Shown here piece after piece: positions 18,840 through 28,958 of a DNA stretch of 64,000 bases (position 1 is its first letter; every line of letters starts with the position of its first letter). The notes beneath the pieces were generated by a model. That model did no database searches, had not been told where the DNA came from, and saw only the letters and a list, made by a program, of their open reading frames with translations. The stretch is from the NCBI GenBank assembly GCA_003280085.1, contig QCFY01000004.1, forward strand, positions 1 to 64,000, in the 5' to 3' direction. Source of the DNA: Prochlorococcus sp. AG-363-O06. Its GTDB lineage: Bacteria > Cyanobacteriota > Cyanobacteriia > PCC-6307 > Cyanobiaceae. A program made the position numbers and the translations under genes.

Positions 18840-20291
18840 TTGGGCACTTTTTCTCTTGAATTAACTACAGACCAAAGCAATGCTCTTGAAACCTTTAAGC
18901 TTTGGCTAAATAGTTCACCTAAAGGTTCTCCATTTGTTCTGAGCGGTTTTGCAGGCAGTGGAAAAACATTTCTATCTACAAGGTTCCTAAAGATTGCCGA
19001 TTCTAAAGGGTTGTGCTGGACAGTAGCGGCACCAACTCATAAAGCAGTTGGTGTTTTGCGTTGTTCGATGGAGTTGGAGGGATTAAGACCTGTTTGGTAT
19101 CCCTCTACTATTCATAGGTTGCTGCGACTCAAGTTGAAAAGAAAAGGTGACCTTGAAACTTGTGAGCAAACTGAACAAACCGCAAATTCGTTACAAAATT
19201 TGCATTTAGTTCTAATTGACGAGGCCTCAATGATAGATAGCAAGCTTCTAGAGATAGCTTTGCAATGCGCATATTGCTTTTCAACTCGTCTTGTTTTTGT
19301 AGGTGATCCAGCTCAGTTGCCTCCGGTCGGAGAGTCGAAGAGCTCTGTATTCTCATTGAAAAGGGCCGTTACATCTGAGCTAAAACAGGTTGTAAGACAC
19401 CAGGGACCTGTATTGAATCTGGCTAGTCGACTAAGGGATGGTCGCCTACCCTGCCAGCAACCTCCATGTTTCCCAATCTGTAAGAGTGACAAAGGTGTTG
19501 TTGGTTGCTTGGATAGCCAGGACTGGCTGGCTCGTGCAAAGCAAGCATTAAAAGAAGCGTCTATCCAGGAGGATCCTGATGCGGCAAGGATTCTTTGCTA
19601 CACCAATAAAAGTCTTGAAAAATTAGTTCCTCACGCGAGACGAGCTATACATGGGGAAATGGCTGATCAATTACCCGTTTTGCCTGGAGAAATACTTATA
19701 ACGAGAATGGCTGTTATGGCTCCAGCCTCAAGGGATGGAGTGGAGAATGGAGAAGAACCAGATATGCTTCTTGGCTCAAATAGAGAGCTTGTTGTTACTG
19801 ATGTTGTGCCGGAAAGGTGTGATTTGGCTGAGTTTGGAATTACTTCTCAGTCTGATTGGACTGTTCCTGTAATTGAAACTCTGGTTGCCAAAGTTTGTGC
19901 AGGTGAAAAGGCATTTTCTTTAAGGTTACTGCCTCCTCCTGGGACTTCTCCAAGATCTCTTCTTGACAATTGTTTAGATCGATTAAGGCAGAATGCCAAG
20001 CAAGGAGGTAAGCAAGACAGCAGAACTATTTGGCGCAAGTTCTTTTTAGTTCGTGATGCATTTGCGTCACTTGGTCCAGCTTCGGTTCTGACGGTTCATA
20101 GGAGTCAAGGAAGTAGCTTTGGCGAGGTTTTTGTTTCTTCAGATGTTTTTTGGCCTAAAGAATTATCCCTAAGAAAGCAATTGATTTATGTTGCTGTTAG
20201 CAGGGCAAGGGAAGGTGTTTGGTTCTTAGGGAATAAGCAACTAGATTCTCAGAACTCCATTTGGTATGACCAATTAAACCAATTGATTTGA
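18840..20291 (+). CDS. SF1B RecD-like/Dda-like DNA helicase
   Basis: This 483-residue helicase has Walker A FAGSGKTFLSTRFL, then APTHKAVGVL, Walker B LVLIDEASMID, motif III FVGDPAQLPPVGE, and a C-terminal UvrD_C_2 region with LTVHRSQGSSFGEVFV and YVAVSRAREG. That layout matches superfamily 1B (RecD, Dda, Pif1 relatives). It lacks the N-terminal domain of true RecD2, and the true RecD of RecBCD is encoded separately at 57370-59100. It may act in replication restart or repair. The start is TTG at 18840, preceded by AAGAGG at a good distance. It converges on cobB with 6 nt between the two. Confidence 0.85.
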   Translation: MGTFSLELTTDQSNALETFKLWLNSSPKGSPFVLSGFAGSGKTFLSTRFLKIADSKGLCWTVAAPTHKAVGVLRCSMELEGLRPVWYPSTIHRLLRLKLKRKGDLETCEQTEQTANSLQNLHLVLIDEASMIDSKLLEIALQCAYCFSTRLVFVGDPAQLPPVGESKSSVFSLKRAVTSELKQVVRHQGPVLNLASRLRDGRLPCQQPPCFPICKSDKGVVGCLDSQDWLARAKQALKEASIQEDPDAARILCYTNKSLEKLVPHARRAIHGEMADQLPVLPGEILITRMAVMAPASRDGVENGEEPDMLLGSNRELVVTDVVPERCDLAEFGITSQSDWTVPVIETLVAKVCAGEKAFSLRLLPPPGTSPRSLLDNCLDRLRQNAKQGGKQDSRTIWRKFFLVRDAFASLGPASVLTVHRSQGSSFGEVFVSSDVFWPKELSLRKQLIYVAVSRAREGVWFLGNKQLDSQNSIWYDQLNQLI

Positions 20292-20297
20292 ATTTGG

Positions 20298-21701
20298 TTA
20301 TTCAGACTCTCTTCTTTCTAGAGCTAATCGCCACTTTGTAATTATGTTTGGGTTGCTTGCCCAGTGGATGTGAATCCAGCTTGCGTGTAGCAAGCTATTT
20401 CCCCACCCTTCACTTGTTTCTCCCAAGGAATAACCCTTAACTACCCATAATGATTTTGTTTTTTGGTTTTTTTTAAGAGAAGCCTTTCTTTCGGTTAATT
20501 TTTTTTTGCTTGGAGTAGGGTTTATTTCCCATCTATGAAATTCGTGTCCATGTAGGTTTTCCTTGCAATTAAGGATGAGTCCATTACCTTTTGCTTTCAT
20601 TTCTCTATACCCAACTTGAAGCTTGCCTTTTTGGGCATCGAATGGAAGTATATCTGCCATTCGATATGTTTGGTTATCTAAGGCAGTAAGGTTTCGACCA
20701 AGGAGGAGCATGCCACCACATTCGGCATATACCGGATTGCTATTACAAAAGAGCTTTAGTTCATTTAGACTCCTTTTGGAGAGGCTTAATTGTTTTGCAT
20801 ATTGCTCTGGGAATCCTCCAGGAATTATTAACCCTTTAGCCTCTTTGGGAATGGGTTCGTCTTCTGTCGGTTTCCATTTTAGTAGAGGCATTCCGTAAGA
20901 TTCAAGGCATTCTTTGGTCTCTTCATATCGAAAGTGAAAAGCATTATCTTCTGCAATTGCGACGGGAAATTGCCTTAATTTTTTTTGGTGTCTATATAGG
21001 CTTTCAATTGGACTTTTCGATAGTGGGGGAGCCTTTAACAGTCTTATTAATTCAGTAAGATTTAAATTCGATTTTGCGATTTCTGCCCATTTAGAAATGT
21101 AGTGGTCTAAACCTTTGATTTCATTAACTGGTACAAGTCCTAGATGTCTACTAGGTAATTGTAATTCAGACCTATTTGGTAAACAGCCAAGTAGCCGTAC
21201 ATCAATTTGATCTAGGACTTCTTTTAGTAATACTTTGTGTCTGTCACTGCTTATACGATTCAGAACTACGCCAGCCAAGTGTATTTCAGGGTCTTGATCT
21301 CGAAATCCTTTAATCAATGCACCTAATGAGGCGGATTGGCCACGTGCATCAACTATTAATATTACTGGAACATTTAGCAGACGGGCAATATTGGCAGTAC
21401 TTCCATTGGATGAGCTCCCAACTCCATCAAATAGTCCCATGACTCCTTCGATTAAGGCTAAATCTGCATTCCCTCCAAAGCCATGGAAGCTTTCTATAAC
21501 CCACTTTTCTCCACATAGATGAATATCTAAGTTGCGGCATGGTCTCTTTGAAACCGCTGATAGATGTTGTGGATCAAGGTAATCAGGCCCAACTTTAAAT
21601 GGTTGAATACTTAAACCTTCTCTTGTTGCCCAAGACGCAATTAGAAGACTTAATAATGTTTTTCCGCTTCCTGATGATGGAGCTGCGATTACACAAGACA
21701 T
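20298..21701 (-). CDS. cobB: Cobyrinate a,c-diamide synthase
   Basis: This is the CobB/CbiA amidotransferase, which amidates the a and c side chains of cobyrinate or hydrogenobyrinate in cobamide (pseudo-B12) synthesis. The N-terminal ATP-binding AAPSSGSGKT is at residues 6-15. DYLDPQHLSAVSKRPCRNLD is characteristic. The C-terminal class I glutaminase domain has AECGGMLLLG (nucleophilic Cys) and LHASWIHIHWA near the end. Length 467 is normal. It follows opcA on the same strand after about 30 nt. Confidence 0.93.
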   Translation of the reverse strand: MSCVIAAPSSGSGKTLLSLLIASWATREGLSIQPFKVGPDYLDPQHLSAVSKRPCRNLDIHLCGEKWVIESFHGFGGNADLALIEGVMGLFDGVGSSSNGSTANIARLLNVPVILIVDARGQSASLGALIKGFRDQDPEIHLAGVVLNRISSDRHKVLLKEVLDQIDVRLLGCLPNRSELQLPSRHLGLVPVNEIKGLDHYISKWAEIAKSNLNLTELIRLLKAPPLSKSPIESLYRHQKKLRQFPVAIAEDNAFHFRYEETKECLESYGMPLLKWKPTEDEPIPKEAKGLIIPGGFPEQYAKQLSLSKRSLNELKLFCNSNPVYAECGGMLLLGRNLTALDNQTYRMADILPFDAQKGKLQVGYREMKAKGNGLILNCKENLHGHEFHRWEINPTPSKKKLTERKASLKKNQKTKSLWVVKGYSLGETSEGWGNSLLHASWIHIHWASNPNIITKWRLALERRESE

Positions 21702-21732
21702 TAAATATTAGGTAGGTAAAGGCTTTTATTTT

Positions 21733-23031
21733 TTATACATGTGAAGTGGAATACAGCTTAGAAGCTATCGGTGCAGCAGCTGCTAGTAGTGGACTAGTGG
21801 TACCTCGACTACTTTCTAAAAGCCTCGCTACATCCATTTCAACTGAATCAATTTGATTGGAAACCATCTCTTCAATTAATTCCATACTTGCCATCCCACC
21901 AGCTTCCAGTCTCATACACTCACTAGTTTTTGAGCCGAGAATTACACATAGTGCAGAGTGCTTTACTTGCTCTAATTCACAGATCATTCGCATGCCAACT
22001 ATTTGACCAGGATGAATGCTTGGGTTTCCAACTGGTAAAGCTATTAGTCGTAATGAAACTATCCCCCCATCTGGGCGCTTAAATGTTGCTTTTAAAAGTT
22101 CACCAGAATCAAGGCTTGTTTCCATGACTTCCCAGGACAACCTACTTGCTATCCATGCGGCTAAAAGTAGACCTTGTACAGGATGATCACCTTCGACATC
22201 TATATCCAAGCTAGTAATTGTATTTAAAGATTCACGTCTGTGAGGTGGATCAAATACTTCTGCAAGGCTTTCTCTCCAACTTCTTAGCCTTAGCCAATTA
22301 AGGTCGTTTATCGCTTGATCTCCGACAACTTTTTTATCTAATAGGCTTAGACAATTAGCTGGCTCACCCAGAGAAGTATCGATAATTAATCTTCTGTTAG
22401 GTGTAGCTAGTTCTTCAAATAGGTTTTGTGCTTCGTCAAGATTTCCATTCCACCAAAGCCATGAAGGTAGATCTTTAGGCAACAAGGTTGGAAGAATTTG
22501 TAGTCCATTATCAATTGAATTTTGTCCACCTCTTAAAACAACTACATCACCACAAGCAGACTTGTCACTATCTTCCGATAAAGGACAGTATGCCGCTACA
22601 AGGGTTTCAAGTGGTTGCCCTGTGCGAAGAGTTGGAGCAAGAGTAATTAAACGCCTTGGTTTAAGTGTGCTAATTGAAGTGTCTATATGTTGCCCTCTTA
22701 GATCTTGTTGACTGATGTCACCTTGGCATTGCTTTAGACAAGCGGTGATTTTTGGGTCCAGTGGTGGCGTGCTATGTGGCAAGTCTTTATCCAGGATCAC
22801 TTGGCGCGCTGCGTCAATTAATGATTGAGGTTGTGTACCGGTTATTGGCCCTTTTATTCTGCCAGTTCTGACTAATTCCTGTTCAAGCCAGGCTGGTTGC
22901 CATATTAATAAACAAAATGTATTTGCTCCTTTGTTTCCAATTGGGCCTTTGCTCCAAAGCTGTTTTAGATAGCTAGGGATTTCGCTTGGTGGTATTTGTA
23001 GGGGAGTTTGAAGAGTTAATTGAGGTGACAT
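21733..23031 (-). CDS. opcA: Glucose-6-phosphate dehydrogenase assembly protein OpcA
   Basis: OpcA is the allosteric activator of Zwf in cyanobacteria; its activity depends on redox through thioredoxin. The 432-residue protein, encoded 33 nt after zwf, contains the conserved PSEIPSYLKQLW segment, the central DTSLGEPANCLSLL and the C-terminal DPPHRRESLNTI. Cysteines at the positions of ENTACLKQC and NCLSLL could be thioredoxin targets, but I cannot align them. Pairing with zwf makes the call secure. Confidence 0.92.
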   Translation of the reverse strand: MSPQLTLQTPLQIPPSEIPSYLKQLWSKGPIGNKGANTFCLLIWQPAWLEQELVRTGRIKGPITGTQPQSLIDAARQVILDKDLPHSTPPLDPKITACLKQCQGDISQQDLRGQHIDTSISTLKPRRLITLAPTLRTGQPLETLVAAYCPLSEDSDKSACGDVVVLRGGQNSIDNGLQILPTLLPKDLPSWLWWNGNLDEAQNLFEELATPNRRLIIDTSLGEPANCLSLLDKKVVGDQAINDLNWLRLRSWRESLAEVFDPPHRRESLNTITSLDIDVEGDHPVQGLLLAAWIASRLSWEVMETSLDSGELLKATFKRPDGGIVSLRLIALPVGNPSIHPGQIVGMRMICELEQVKHSALCVILGSKTSECMRLEAGGMASMELIEEMVSNQIDSVEMDVARLLESSRGTTSPLLAAAAPIASKLYSTSHV

Positions 23032-23064
23032 TGTCGTATTTTGCAGGAATGATTTTTTAATTGT

Positions 23065-24582
23065 TTATGGACGTCTCCATAACAATTTGTCTTTAGCTAG
23101 GAGCTCGTCAGAAGCAGCTGGTCCCCATGTTCGAGACTCATAAGGATATATAGGCAGTTTCCATGGCTGGTCTTCAATTAGTTCCAAAAGAGGTGTATAA
23201 ATTCGCCAGGCTGCTTCAACTTCATCACTCCTTGTAAACAGAGTGGGATCTCCAAGCATGGCATCAGCTAATAATCGGACATAGCCTTCGTCAGAAGGTT
23301 CTCCGAAAGATTGGTCATAAGAAAACTCCATTTCCACAGGCCTGCTTTTCATCCCTGAGCCAGGAGCTTTTACTTCGAACCGAAATTTAGCTCCTTCATC
23401 GGGCTGAATTCTTAGTATTAGTTGGTTTGATGAAGGCTGCCCAACTGTTGAATCGAAAAGGTGTACAGGAGCCTCTCTAAAAGTAAGGACAACCTCACTG
23501 AGTCTTTTTGGTAGACGTTTTCCAGTCCTTAAATAAAAAGGAACCCCTTGCCAGCGCCAATTTTCTACAAATAGCTTCATTGCTACATATGTCTCTGTAG
23601 TGCTGCCAGGAGTAACACCAGATTCATCTTGGTAGCCAAGTAATGGGAATTTCTTCGCACCTCCTTTTGTGTATTGACCTCTTATGCAGCAATTCCAAGG
23701 TTCAGCTTCGTCTGCCAGCCGCGCAGCTTGTAAAACTTTTGCTTTTTCGTTTCGAATAGCTTCAGGGTCAAAGTGACCAGGTGGTTCCATAGCAGTTATT
23801 GCCAGCATTTGAGTGAGATGATTTTGGACCATGTCACGAAGTGCTCCTGAAGTCTCGTAATACCCAGCGCGTTCTTCAACTCCTACAGTTTCTGCAGCTG
23901 TTATTTGAATACTTGATATGAAATTGCGATTCCAAATCGGTTCGAAAATAGTATTGGCAAATCTAAGTACCAAAATGTTTTGTACAGTTTCTTTACCTAG
24001 GTAATGATCTATTCTGAAAATTTGACTTTCTTGCCCACAACTTTGAACTAGCTGATTGAGAGATTGTGCACTGCTGTAGTCCCGTCCAAAGGGCTTTTCT
24101 ATTACTACACGACTTCTCTTTGGATCATTTAGCAGTCCAGCAGAAGAAAGTGCTTTGCAGCCATTTCCATAAAACTTAGGAGAAACTGAAAGATAAAAAG
24201 TTCTGTTCCCATGAGTGGATCTTAAATAATCTATTTCTTCTAACCGCTTGGCTAACCGCAATACATCCTCCTGTTGCTGAAGATCAACAGGTTCGTAGAA
24301 AAGTCCTTTAACAAATAGCTCCCAAGAAGAAGAGTTTTCTTGAACTTTGCTACCTAAGGCTTCTGCCATTTTTTGGCGGAAGGTTTCATCACTCCATTGT
24401 CTTCTGGCGCAACCAAGTAATGCAAATTCACTAGGTAGTCGCCTTTGCAGAAAAAGCTCAAAAAGGGCTGGCACCAGTTTGCGGTGCGTAAGGTCGCCAC
24501 TTGCGCCAAAAATAACGAGGCATTGAGGTGCAATTACCCGCTCTTGTCGAAGACCAATCCTTAAGGGGTTCGTTGTCGGCAT
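23065..24582 (-). CDS. zwf: Glucose-6-phosphate 1-dehydrogenase
   Basis: Zwf oxidises glucose-6-phosphate to 6-phosphogluconolactone, opening the oxidative pentose phosphate pathway and providing NADPH at night. The NADP-binding FGASGDLTHRKLVPALF is at about 25-41. The active-site signature RIDHYLGKETVQNI is at about 195-208, with the catalytic histidine in DHYLGK. Length 505 is typical. opcA follows immediately, so activator and enzyme are made together. A terminator separates it from petH upstream, so zwf has its own promoter between about 24583 and 24705. Confidence 0.97.
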   Translation of the reverse strand: MPTTNPLRIGLRQERVIAPQCLVIFGASGDLTHRKLVPALFELFLQRRLPSEFALLGCARRQWSDETFRQKMAEALGSKVQENSSSWELFVKGLFYEPVDLQQQEDVLRLAKRLEEIDYLRSTHGNRTFYLSVSPKFYGNGCKALSSAGLLNDPKRSRVVIEKPFGRDYSSAQSLNQLVQSCGQESQIFRIDHYLGKETVQNILVLRFANTIFEPIWNRNFISSIQITAAETVGVEERAGYYETSGALRDMVQNHLTQMLAITAMEPPGHFDPEAIRNEKAKVLQAARLADEAEPWNCCIRGQYTKGGAKKFPLLGYQDESGVTPGSTTETYVAMKLFVENWRWQGVPFYLRTGKRLPKRLSEVVLTFREAPVHLFDSTVGQPSSNQLILRIQPDEGAKFRFEVKAPGSGMKSRPVEMEFSYDQSFGEPSDEGYVRLLADAMLGDPTLFTRSDEVEAAWRIYTPLLELIEDQPWKLPIYPYESRTWGPAASDELLAKDKLLWRRP

Positions 24583-24705
24583 AATTATTGGACTTCGGCC
24601 AATTGCCGATAAAGATTTTAAATATTTAAATTCAAAGTGCTAATTAGCATCTCGCCATAGTTTGTTCTCGGATGCCCAAAAAGCAAGAAATCTTTCGGGA
24701 AAAAT

Positions 24706-24742
24706 TGAAAAAGTCGCCTGTGTTAATAAAGACAGGCGACTT
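24706..24742 (-). terminator. Rho-independent terminator after petH
   Basis: A perfect 11-bp inverted repeat (AAGTCGCCTGT at 24711-24721 and ACAGGCGACTT at 24732-24742, 10-nt loop) is followed on the minus strand by a run of Ts interrupted by one other base. It begins about 50 nt after the petH stop. Confidence 0.88.
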
Positions 24743-24790
24743 AGCTGTTAATTTAATTTGATTTGATTAGGAGTATTAGTCGTATAAAGT

Positions 24791-25936
<1,146 letters not shown>

Positions 25937-25975
25937 TTAGTAGCGAAATCCATCTCTTGAGTTCACGTTTTGTGA

Positions 25976-26635
25976 TTGGCACAGCAGATCCACTGGAGGG
26001 CTGGTGGAATTTCATTAGGGCTTTTCTGTATTGTTCACAAGCTGAGTGGTAGAAATTCTGAGTTGTCCACTATTTCAACCTATAAGGATTTTGTGCTTTC
26101 AAATGAACTTGGGGAAATTAATTCTCAAGTGATTTTGCCCCAAACCATTGAGCAGACAATGGAGAAGCTTCCAAATGGTGTTAGAAGATTGGCAGCTCAA
26201 CTAAGAACCCCGATTGATTTTCAATCTATTTGGTCTGTTTTGACTGATTATGATCAGTTGAGCAACCATATCCCTAATCTTGCCTCAAGTAGCTTGATTT
26301 CAAGGGAAGGGAACCTTGTTCATTTAAGGCAAGTTGGTTCTCAGAAGTTTTTAGGATTTAACTTTTCTGCAGAAGTTCATTTAGAGCTTTTAGAAGATTT
26401 ACCAGAAGGTCTTTTGCAATTTCATTTACTAAAAGGCGACTTCAGGCGCTTTGAAGGCTCTTGGATGCTTAGCAGTTTGCCAAACGGAATAGGGACTTGT
26501 TTGCTTTATCAGCTAGTGGTTCAAGGTTGTATTGGAATGCCAGTAGCGCTAATTGAAAAACGACTTAGGCAAGACTTAAAGGCCAATCTTGAAGCTGTAG
26601 AGCTTGCGGCCTCAAAATTGCAGAGCTTTAAATGA
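25976..26635 (+). CDS. SRPBCC/START-like lipid-binding family protein (COQ10-type)
   Basis: From about residue 78 the protein has the cyclase/dehydrase pattern: RTPIDFQSIWSVLTDYDQL, HIPNLASSSLI, then strands LVHLRQVGSQ and LQFHLLKGDFRRFEGSW, and a long C-terminal helix. This is the SRPBCC fold, a hydrophobic-ligand pocket found in COQ10 and polyketide cyclases. In cyanobacteria these proteins are unassigned; a quinone or pigment ligand is only a guess. The longest frame starts at TTG 25976. The first 60 or so residues look unconserved, so a start nearer the domain is possible. It ends just before a bidirectional terminator. Confidence 0.75.
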   Translation: MAQQIHWRAGGISLGLFCIVHKLSGRNSELSTISTYKDFVLSNELGEINSQVILPQTIEQTMEKLPNGVRRLAAQLRTPIDFQSIWSVLTDYDQLSNHIPNLASSSLISREGNLVHLRQVGSQKFLGFNFSAEVHLELLEDLPEGLLQFHLLKGDFRRFEGSWMLSSLPNGIGTCLLYQLVVQGCIGMPVALIEKRLRQDLKANLEAVELAASKLQSFK

Positions 26636-26687
26636 AAAATTTTCATGAATAGTCACAAGAATCGCTCTTTCAAGCGGACTTTGCATC

Positions 26688-26728
26688 AAAAAAACCTCAA
26701 AAAGTTAATTGCTTTTTGAGGTTTTTTT
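26688..26728. terminator. Bidirectional Rho-independent terminator
   Basis: A run of As, CCTCAAAAAG (26695-26704), a 7-nt loop, CTTTTTGAGG (26712-26721) and a run of Ts give a terminator working in both directions. It serves the SRPBCC gene on the plus strand and tRNA-Glu on the minus strand. Confidence 0.88.
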
Positions 26729-26741
26729 CTAATTGGATCAA

Positions 26742-26814
26742 TACCCCCAAGGGGATTCGAACCCCTGTCGCCTCCGTGAAAGGGAGGTGTCCTAGGCCTC
26801 TAGACGATGGGGGC
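26742..26814 (-). tRNA. trnE: tRNA-Glu (anticodon TTC)
   Basis: The 73-nt cloverleaf was read from the reverse strand: acceptor GCCCCCA paired with TGGGGGT plus discriminator A; anticodon stem CCTCC/GGAGG with loop CTTTCAC; and T-arm CAGGGGTTCGAATCCCCT. The TTC anticodon reads GAA/GAG. No CCA is encoded. Glutamyl-tRNA is also the precursor for chlorophyll and heme synthesis in cyanobacteria. Confidence 0.97.
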
Positions 26815-26858
26815 GAGGCCGAGATCTAACAGACTTAATCTATAGTCTCATCCGAAAG

Positions 26859-28016
26859 CTACGGGCCCACCTCGCCCTCCGTCAAGGTATCTATCTCTTT
26901 GCCTTGACCTTGCCAAACTGGAACTGTGAAATAAAAGCAAGCTCCCTTACTAGGTTCTGATACAACCCAAATTTTCCCTCCATGGACTTCTACTATCCTT
27001 CTGCAGACTGAAAGTCCAACACCAAAACCTGAAGTTAATCCAGACGTTTGAGGTAATCGAACACGGTCCAAAAATATTCTTTGTTGTTCTCCTTCAGGGA
27101 TTCCAGGTCCACTGTCACAAACGCTTACTTCAACCCATTGATTTGTTCTATGAAGCATTGTTATTGAAATTTCACCTTCTGATTGTGTGAATTTCAATGC
27201 GTTTTCTATTAGGTTTAATAAGACCTGACGCATTCTTCTCTGATCTCCAAAAACTTTTGGTAAATCAAGAGGTATATCTGTATTTACTTGTATTCCTCTT
27301 CTTAGCCAAAGTTTTTCCAGCTCTAGAATTGCCTCTGCAGCAAGGTTTGCAAGGTCTAAACGTTGAGGATTGAATAGAGACTCCCATTTTGTAGTACCTA
27401 CCTCCAAGAGATCTTTTGATAAAACTTCAATCTCTCCAAGCCTCCTCTGAATCAAGTCTTGGAATTTTGCAAGATCTATTTGGCCTAGTTGTTGACTCTG
27501 AACTGCTAATGCTGCTGCTGTTAGTGGTGTTCTCAATTCATGAGCAACCATTCTAAGGAGCCTTTCTTGAGAATTTATTTGTTCTATTAAGGTTTGGTTT
27601 TCTTGCCTCAGGACCAATAGTTCATCTTCCAGTTGCAGTTCTTTTTGAGTTGTGCTGGGTGCAATTTCTGTTGGCCTTAAACTGAGGCCTAATCCATTTA
27701 CTACTGTTTCTTGCTCCCATCTTGGCAGCCAGGTTCTTAATTGTTGGTAGATAGCGCTTCCAGCAAAAACTTGTTTAGGTGCAGGGGATAATTTAATCAG
27801 CGCTGGTATTGCTATAAGTCTATGCAGCTCTAAAAGTTCAGGTTGATCACTTGGATCAGCCATTTGAAGAGTGACTCTGAAGCCACAGTCCTCCTTCTCA
27901 AGGAATTGGATGACTGCACCTAAGTCACCTCTTGAGAGGTGGTGGCGAGAGGCTACTAGCAGCAACTTTAAGTGCTGCTGATTTTGTTTATCGGCCCCAT
28001 CCACAGGGTCTAGCAC
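26859..28016 (-). CDS. sasA: Clock-associated histidine kinase SasA
   Basis: SasA reads the KaiC oscillator and phosphorylates the response regulator RpaA to time gene expression. Residues 15-100 form the KaiB-like, thioredoxin-fold sensor domain ([18 protein letters not shown] through [13 protein letters not shown]). The dimerisation helix carries the phosphoacceptor His159 in [11 protein letters not shown]. The ATPase domain has the N box [17 protein letters not shown] and GFGVGLSVC. The 385-residue length is normal. The start is GTG at 28016, with an imperfect palindrome about 25 nt upstream. kai genes are not in this window. Confidence 0.95.
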   Translation of the reverse strand: MLDPVDGADKQNQQHLKLLLVASRHHLSRGDLGAVIQFLEKEDCGFRVTLQMADPSDQPELLELHRLIAIPALIKLSPAPKQVFAGSAIYQQLRTWLPRWEQETVVNGLGLSLRPTEIAPSTTQKELQLEDELLVLRQENQTLIEQINSQERLLRMVAHELRTPLTAAALAVQSQQLGQIDLAKFQDLIQRRLGEIEVLSKDLLEVGTTKWESLFNPQRLDLANLAAEAILELEKLWLRRGIQVNTDIPLDLPKVFGDQRRMRQVLLNLIENALKFTQSEGEISITMLHRTNQWVEVSVCDSGPGIPEGEQQRIFLDRVRLPQTSGLTSGFGVGLSVCRRIVEVHGGKIWVVSEPSKGACFYFTVPVWQGQGKEIDTLTEGEVGP

Positions 28017-28038
28017 TTGGCAAAAATTCAGTTACTTA

Positions 28039-28060
28039 TTATGAGCCCTAGGAGTCATAA
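28039..28060. promoter_or_regulatory. Imperfect palindrome upstream of sasA
   Basis: The 22-bp segment reads TTATGA, GC, CCTAGG, AG, TCATAA. The two outer 6-mers and the central CCTAGG are symmetrical, so 18 of 22 positions match. It begins 23 nt upstream of the sasA start and could be an operator or a 5' UTR hairpin. No regulator is suggested by the sequence. Confidence 0.35.
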
Positions 28061-28351
28061 TTTAAAAGAAATCTAGCTAACTATGAACAGTTATTTGTAC
28101 CATTAGCGTCTAACTGTAATTTATTTTTGTCTTTCTTAAGTTGTATTTATAACACTTTTGGTATTAATGAGTATCTTTATTTGATATTCAGCCATAAAAA
28201 GATTCGGAAGTCTTTTGCTAAAAATAATTCAAGAAAAAATATTGATGAGTCCATTTTTTTGGTCAAAGCAGATGACTATACAAAGCTTTTTGTCACAGAC
28301 GAATTTTGAATGTCCGCTAAATTGCCAAGTATGAATTCATAACTCATTCTG
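28061..28351. other. Intergenic region between sasA and a secreted-protein gene
   Basis: This AT-rich stretch between divergent genes should hold the promoters for sasA and the gene at 28352. A TTG-initiated frame at 28127-28309 translates to 60 residues of unconvincing composition (YLYLIFSHKKIRKSFAKNN), and I do not count it as a gene. I see no tRNA, terminator or repeat here. Confidence 0.5.
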
Positions 28352-28789
28352 GTGCGCTTTACTACAACTCTATTTGGAAGGGTTTTGACCAAGCCCTTGA
28401 TTCTATTCATTCCATTTTTAGTTCTCTTCATCTCTTCTGGCATAGGCGCAGAAGCTAAACCCAAAACCAGACCTGCTACTAAAGATGATGTTTTTTTGTA
28501 TAGGGGTCTTGGAGCTTCCTATATCTGTAATGCAAGAGCAGCAGGAGTCGAATTTCCAAAGGCTGCTTGGATTGCGGCTGCTACGTATGCTCAAGTTCTT
28601 AATGGAAGACATGGTGGGTTTGTGGCCTCTGCAGGAAAGAAAAAACTTACCGAGAAACAATTGTTTGCAGGCGCTGAATTTCAGATTATTACTGGCGCAT
28701 TGCAATATTGCCCTAAAGAGATCCCTGGTGATGTTAAAGATAAGATAAATGAAGCTATTAAGAGCCAACCAAAGTCTAAAAGAAGATAA
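28352..28789 (+). CDS. Small secreted protein of unknown function
   Basis: This 145-residue protein starts with GTG. Its N-terminal basic region and hydrophobic core (VLTKPLILFIPFLVLFISSGIGAEA, written in two parts: positive charge to about residue 14, core 15-31) end at a likely AEA cleavage site near residue 34. The mature part is about 110 residues, basic at the end (KSQPKSKRR), with two cysteines (YICNAR and QYCPKE) that could form a disulfide. I do not recognise the family with confidence. Close homologues are likely in other marine picocyanobacteria, but this is not checked. Confidence 0.72.
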   Translation: MRFTTTLFGRVLTKPLILFIPFLVLFISSGIGAEAKPKTRPATKDDVFLYRGLGASYICNARAAGVEFPKAAWIAAATYAQVLNGRHGGFVASAGKKKLTEKQLFAGAEFQIITGALQYCPKEIPGDVKDKINEAIKSQPKSKRR

Positions 28790-28910
28790 GTAAAGATAAT
28801 GTTCTTGCCTAAGGTTGAGATTTCTGAAATATAGAATGTGTATTCTTATCTTTTATGGTTGATAACTTTTTTTATTAGGATGAAGAAGTACAGATTGACT
28901 CTTAACCTTT

Positions 28911-28946
28911 AACTTAAGATTGATTATTAACTTAAGATTGATTATT
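28911..28946. repeat. Perfect 18-bp tandem duplication
   Basis: The unit AACTTAAGATTGATTATT occurs twice in direct tandem, at 28911-28928 and 28929-28946, just downstream of the prs stop and between convergent genes. It looks like a recent slippage duplication. Confidence 0.95.
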
Positions 28947-28958
28947 TTTTGATTGGAT

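Noticed and set aside
28127-28309. A 60-residue plus-strand frame in the sasA upstream gap
   Set aside because: It has a TTG start without a ribosome site and an AT-driven composition (Lys, Ile, Phe, Asn); nothing supports coding.
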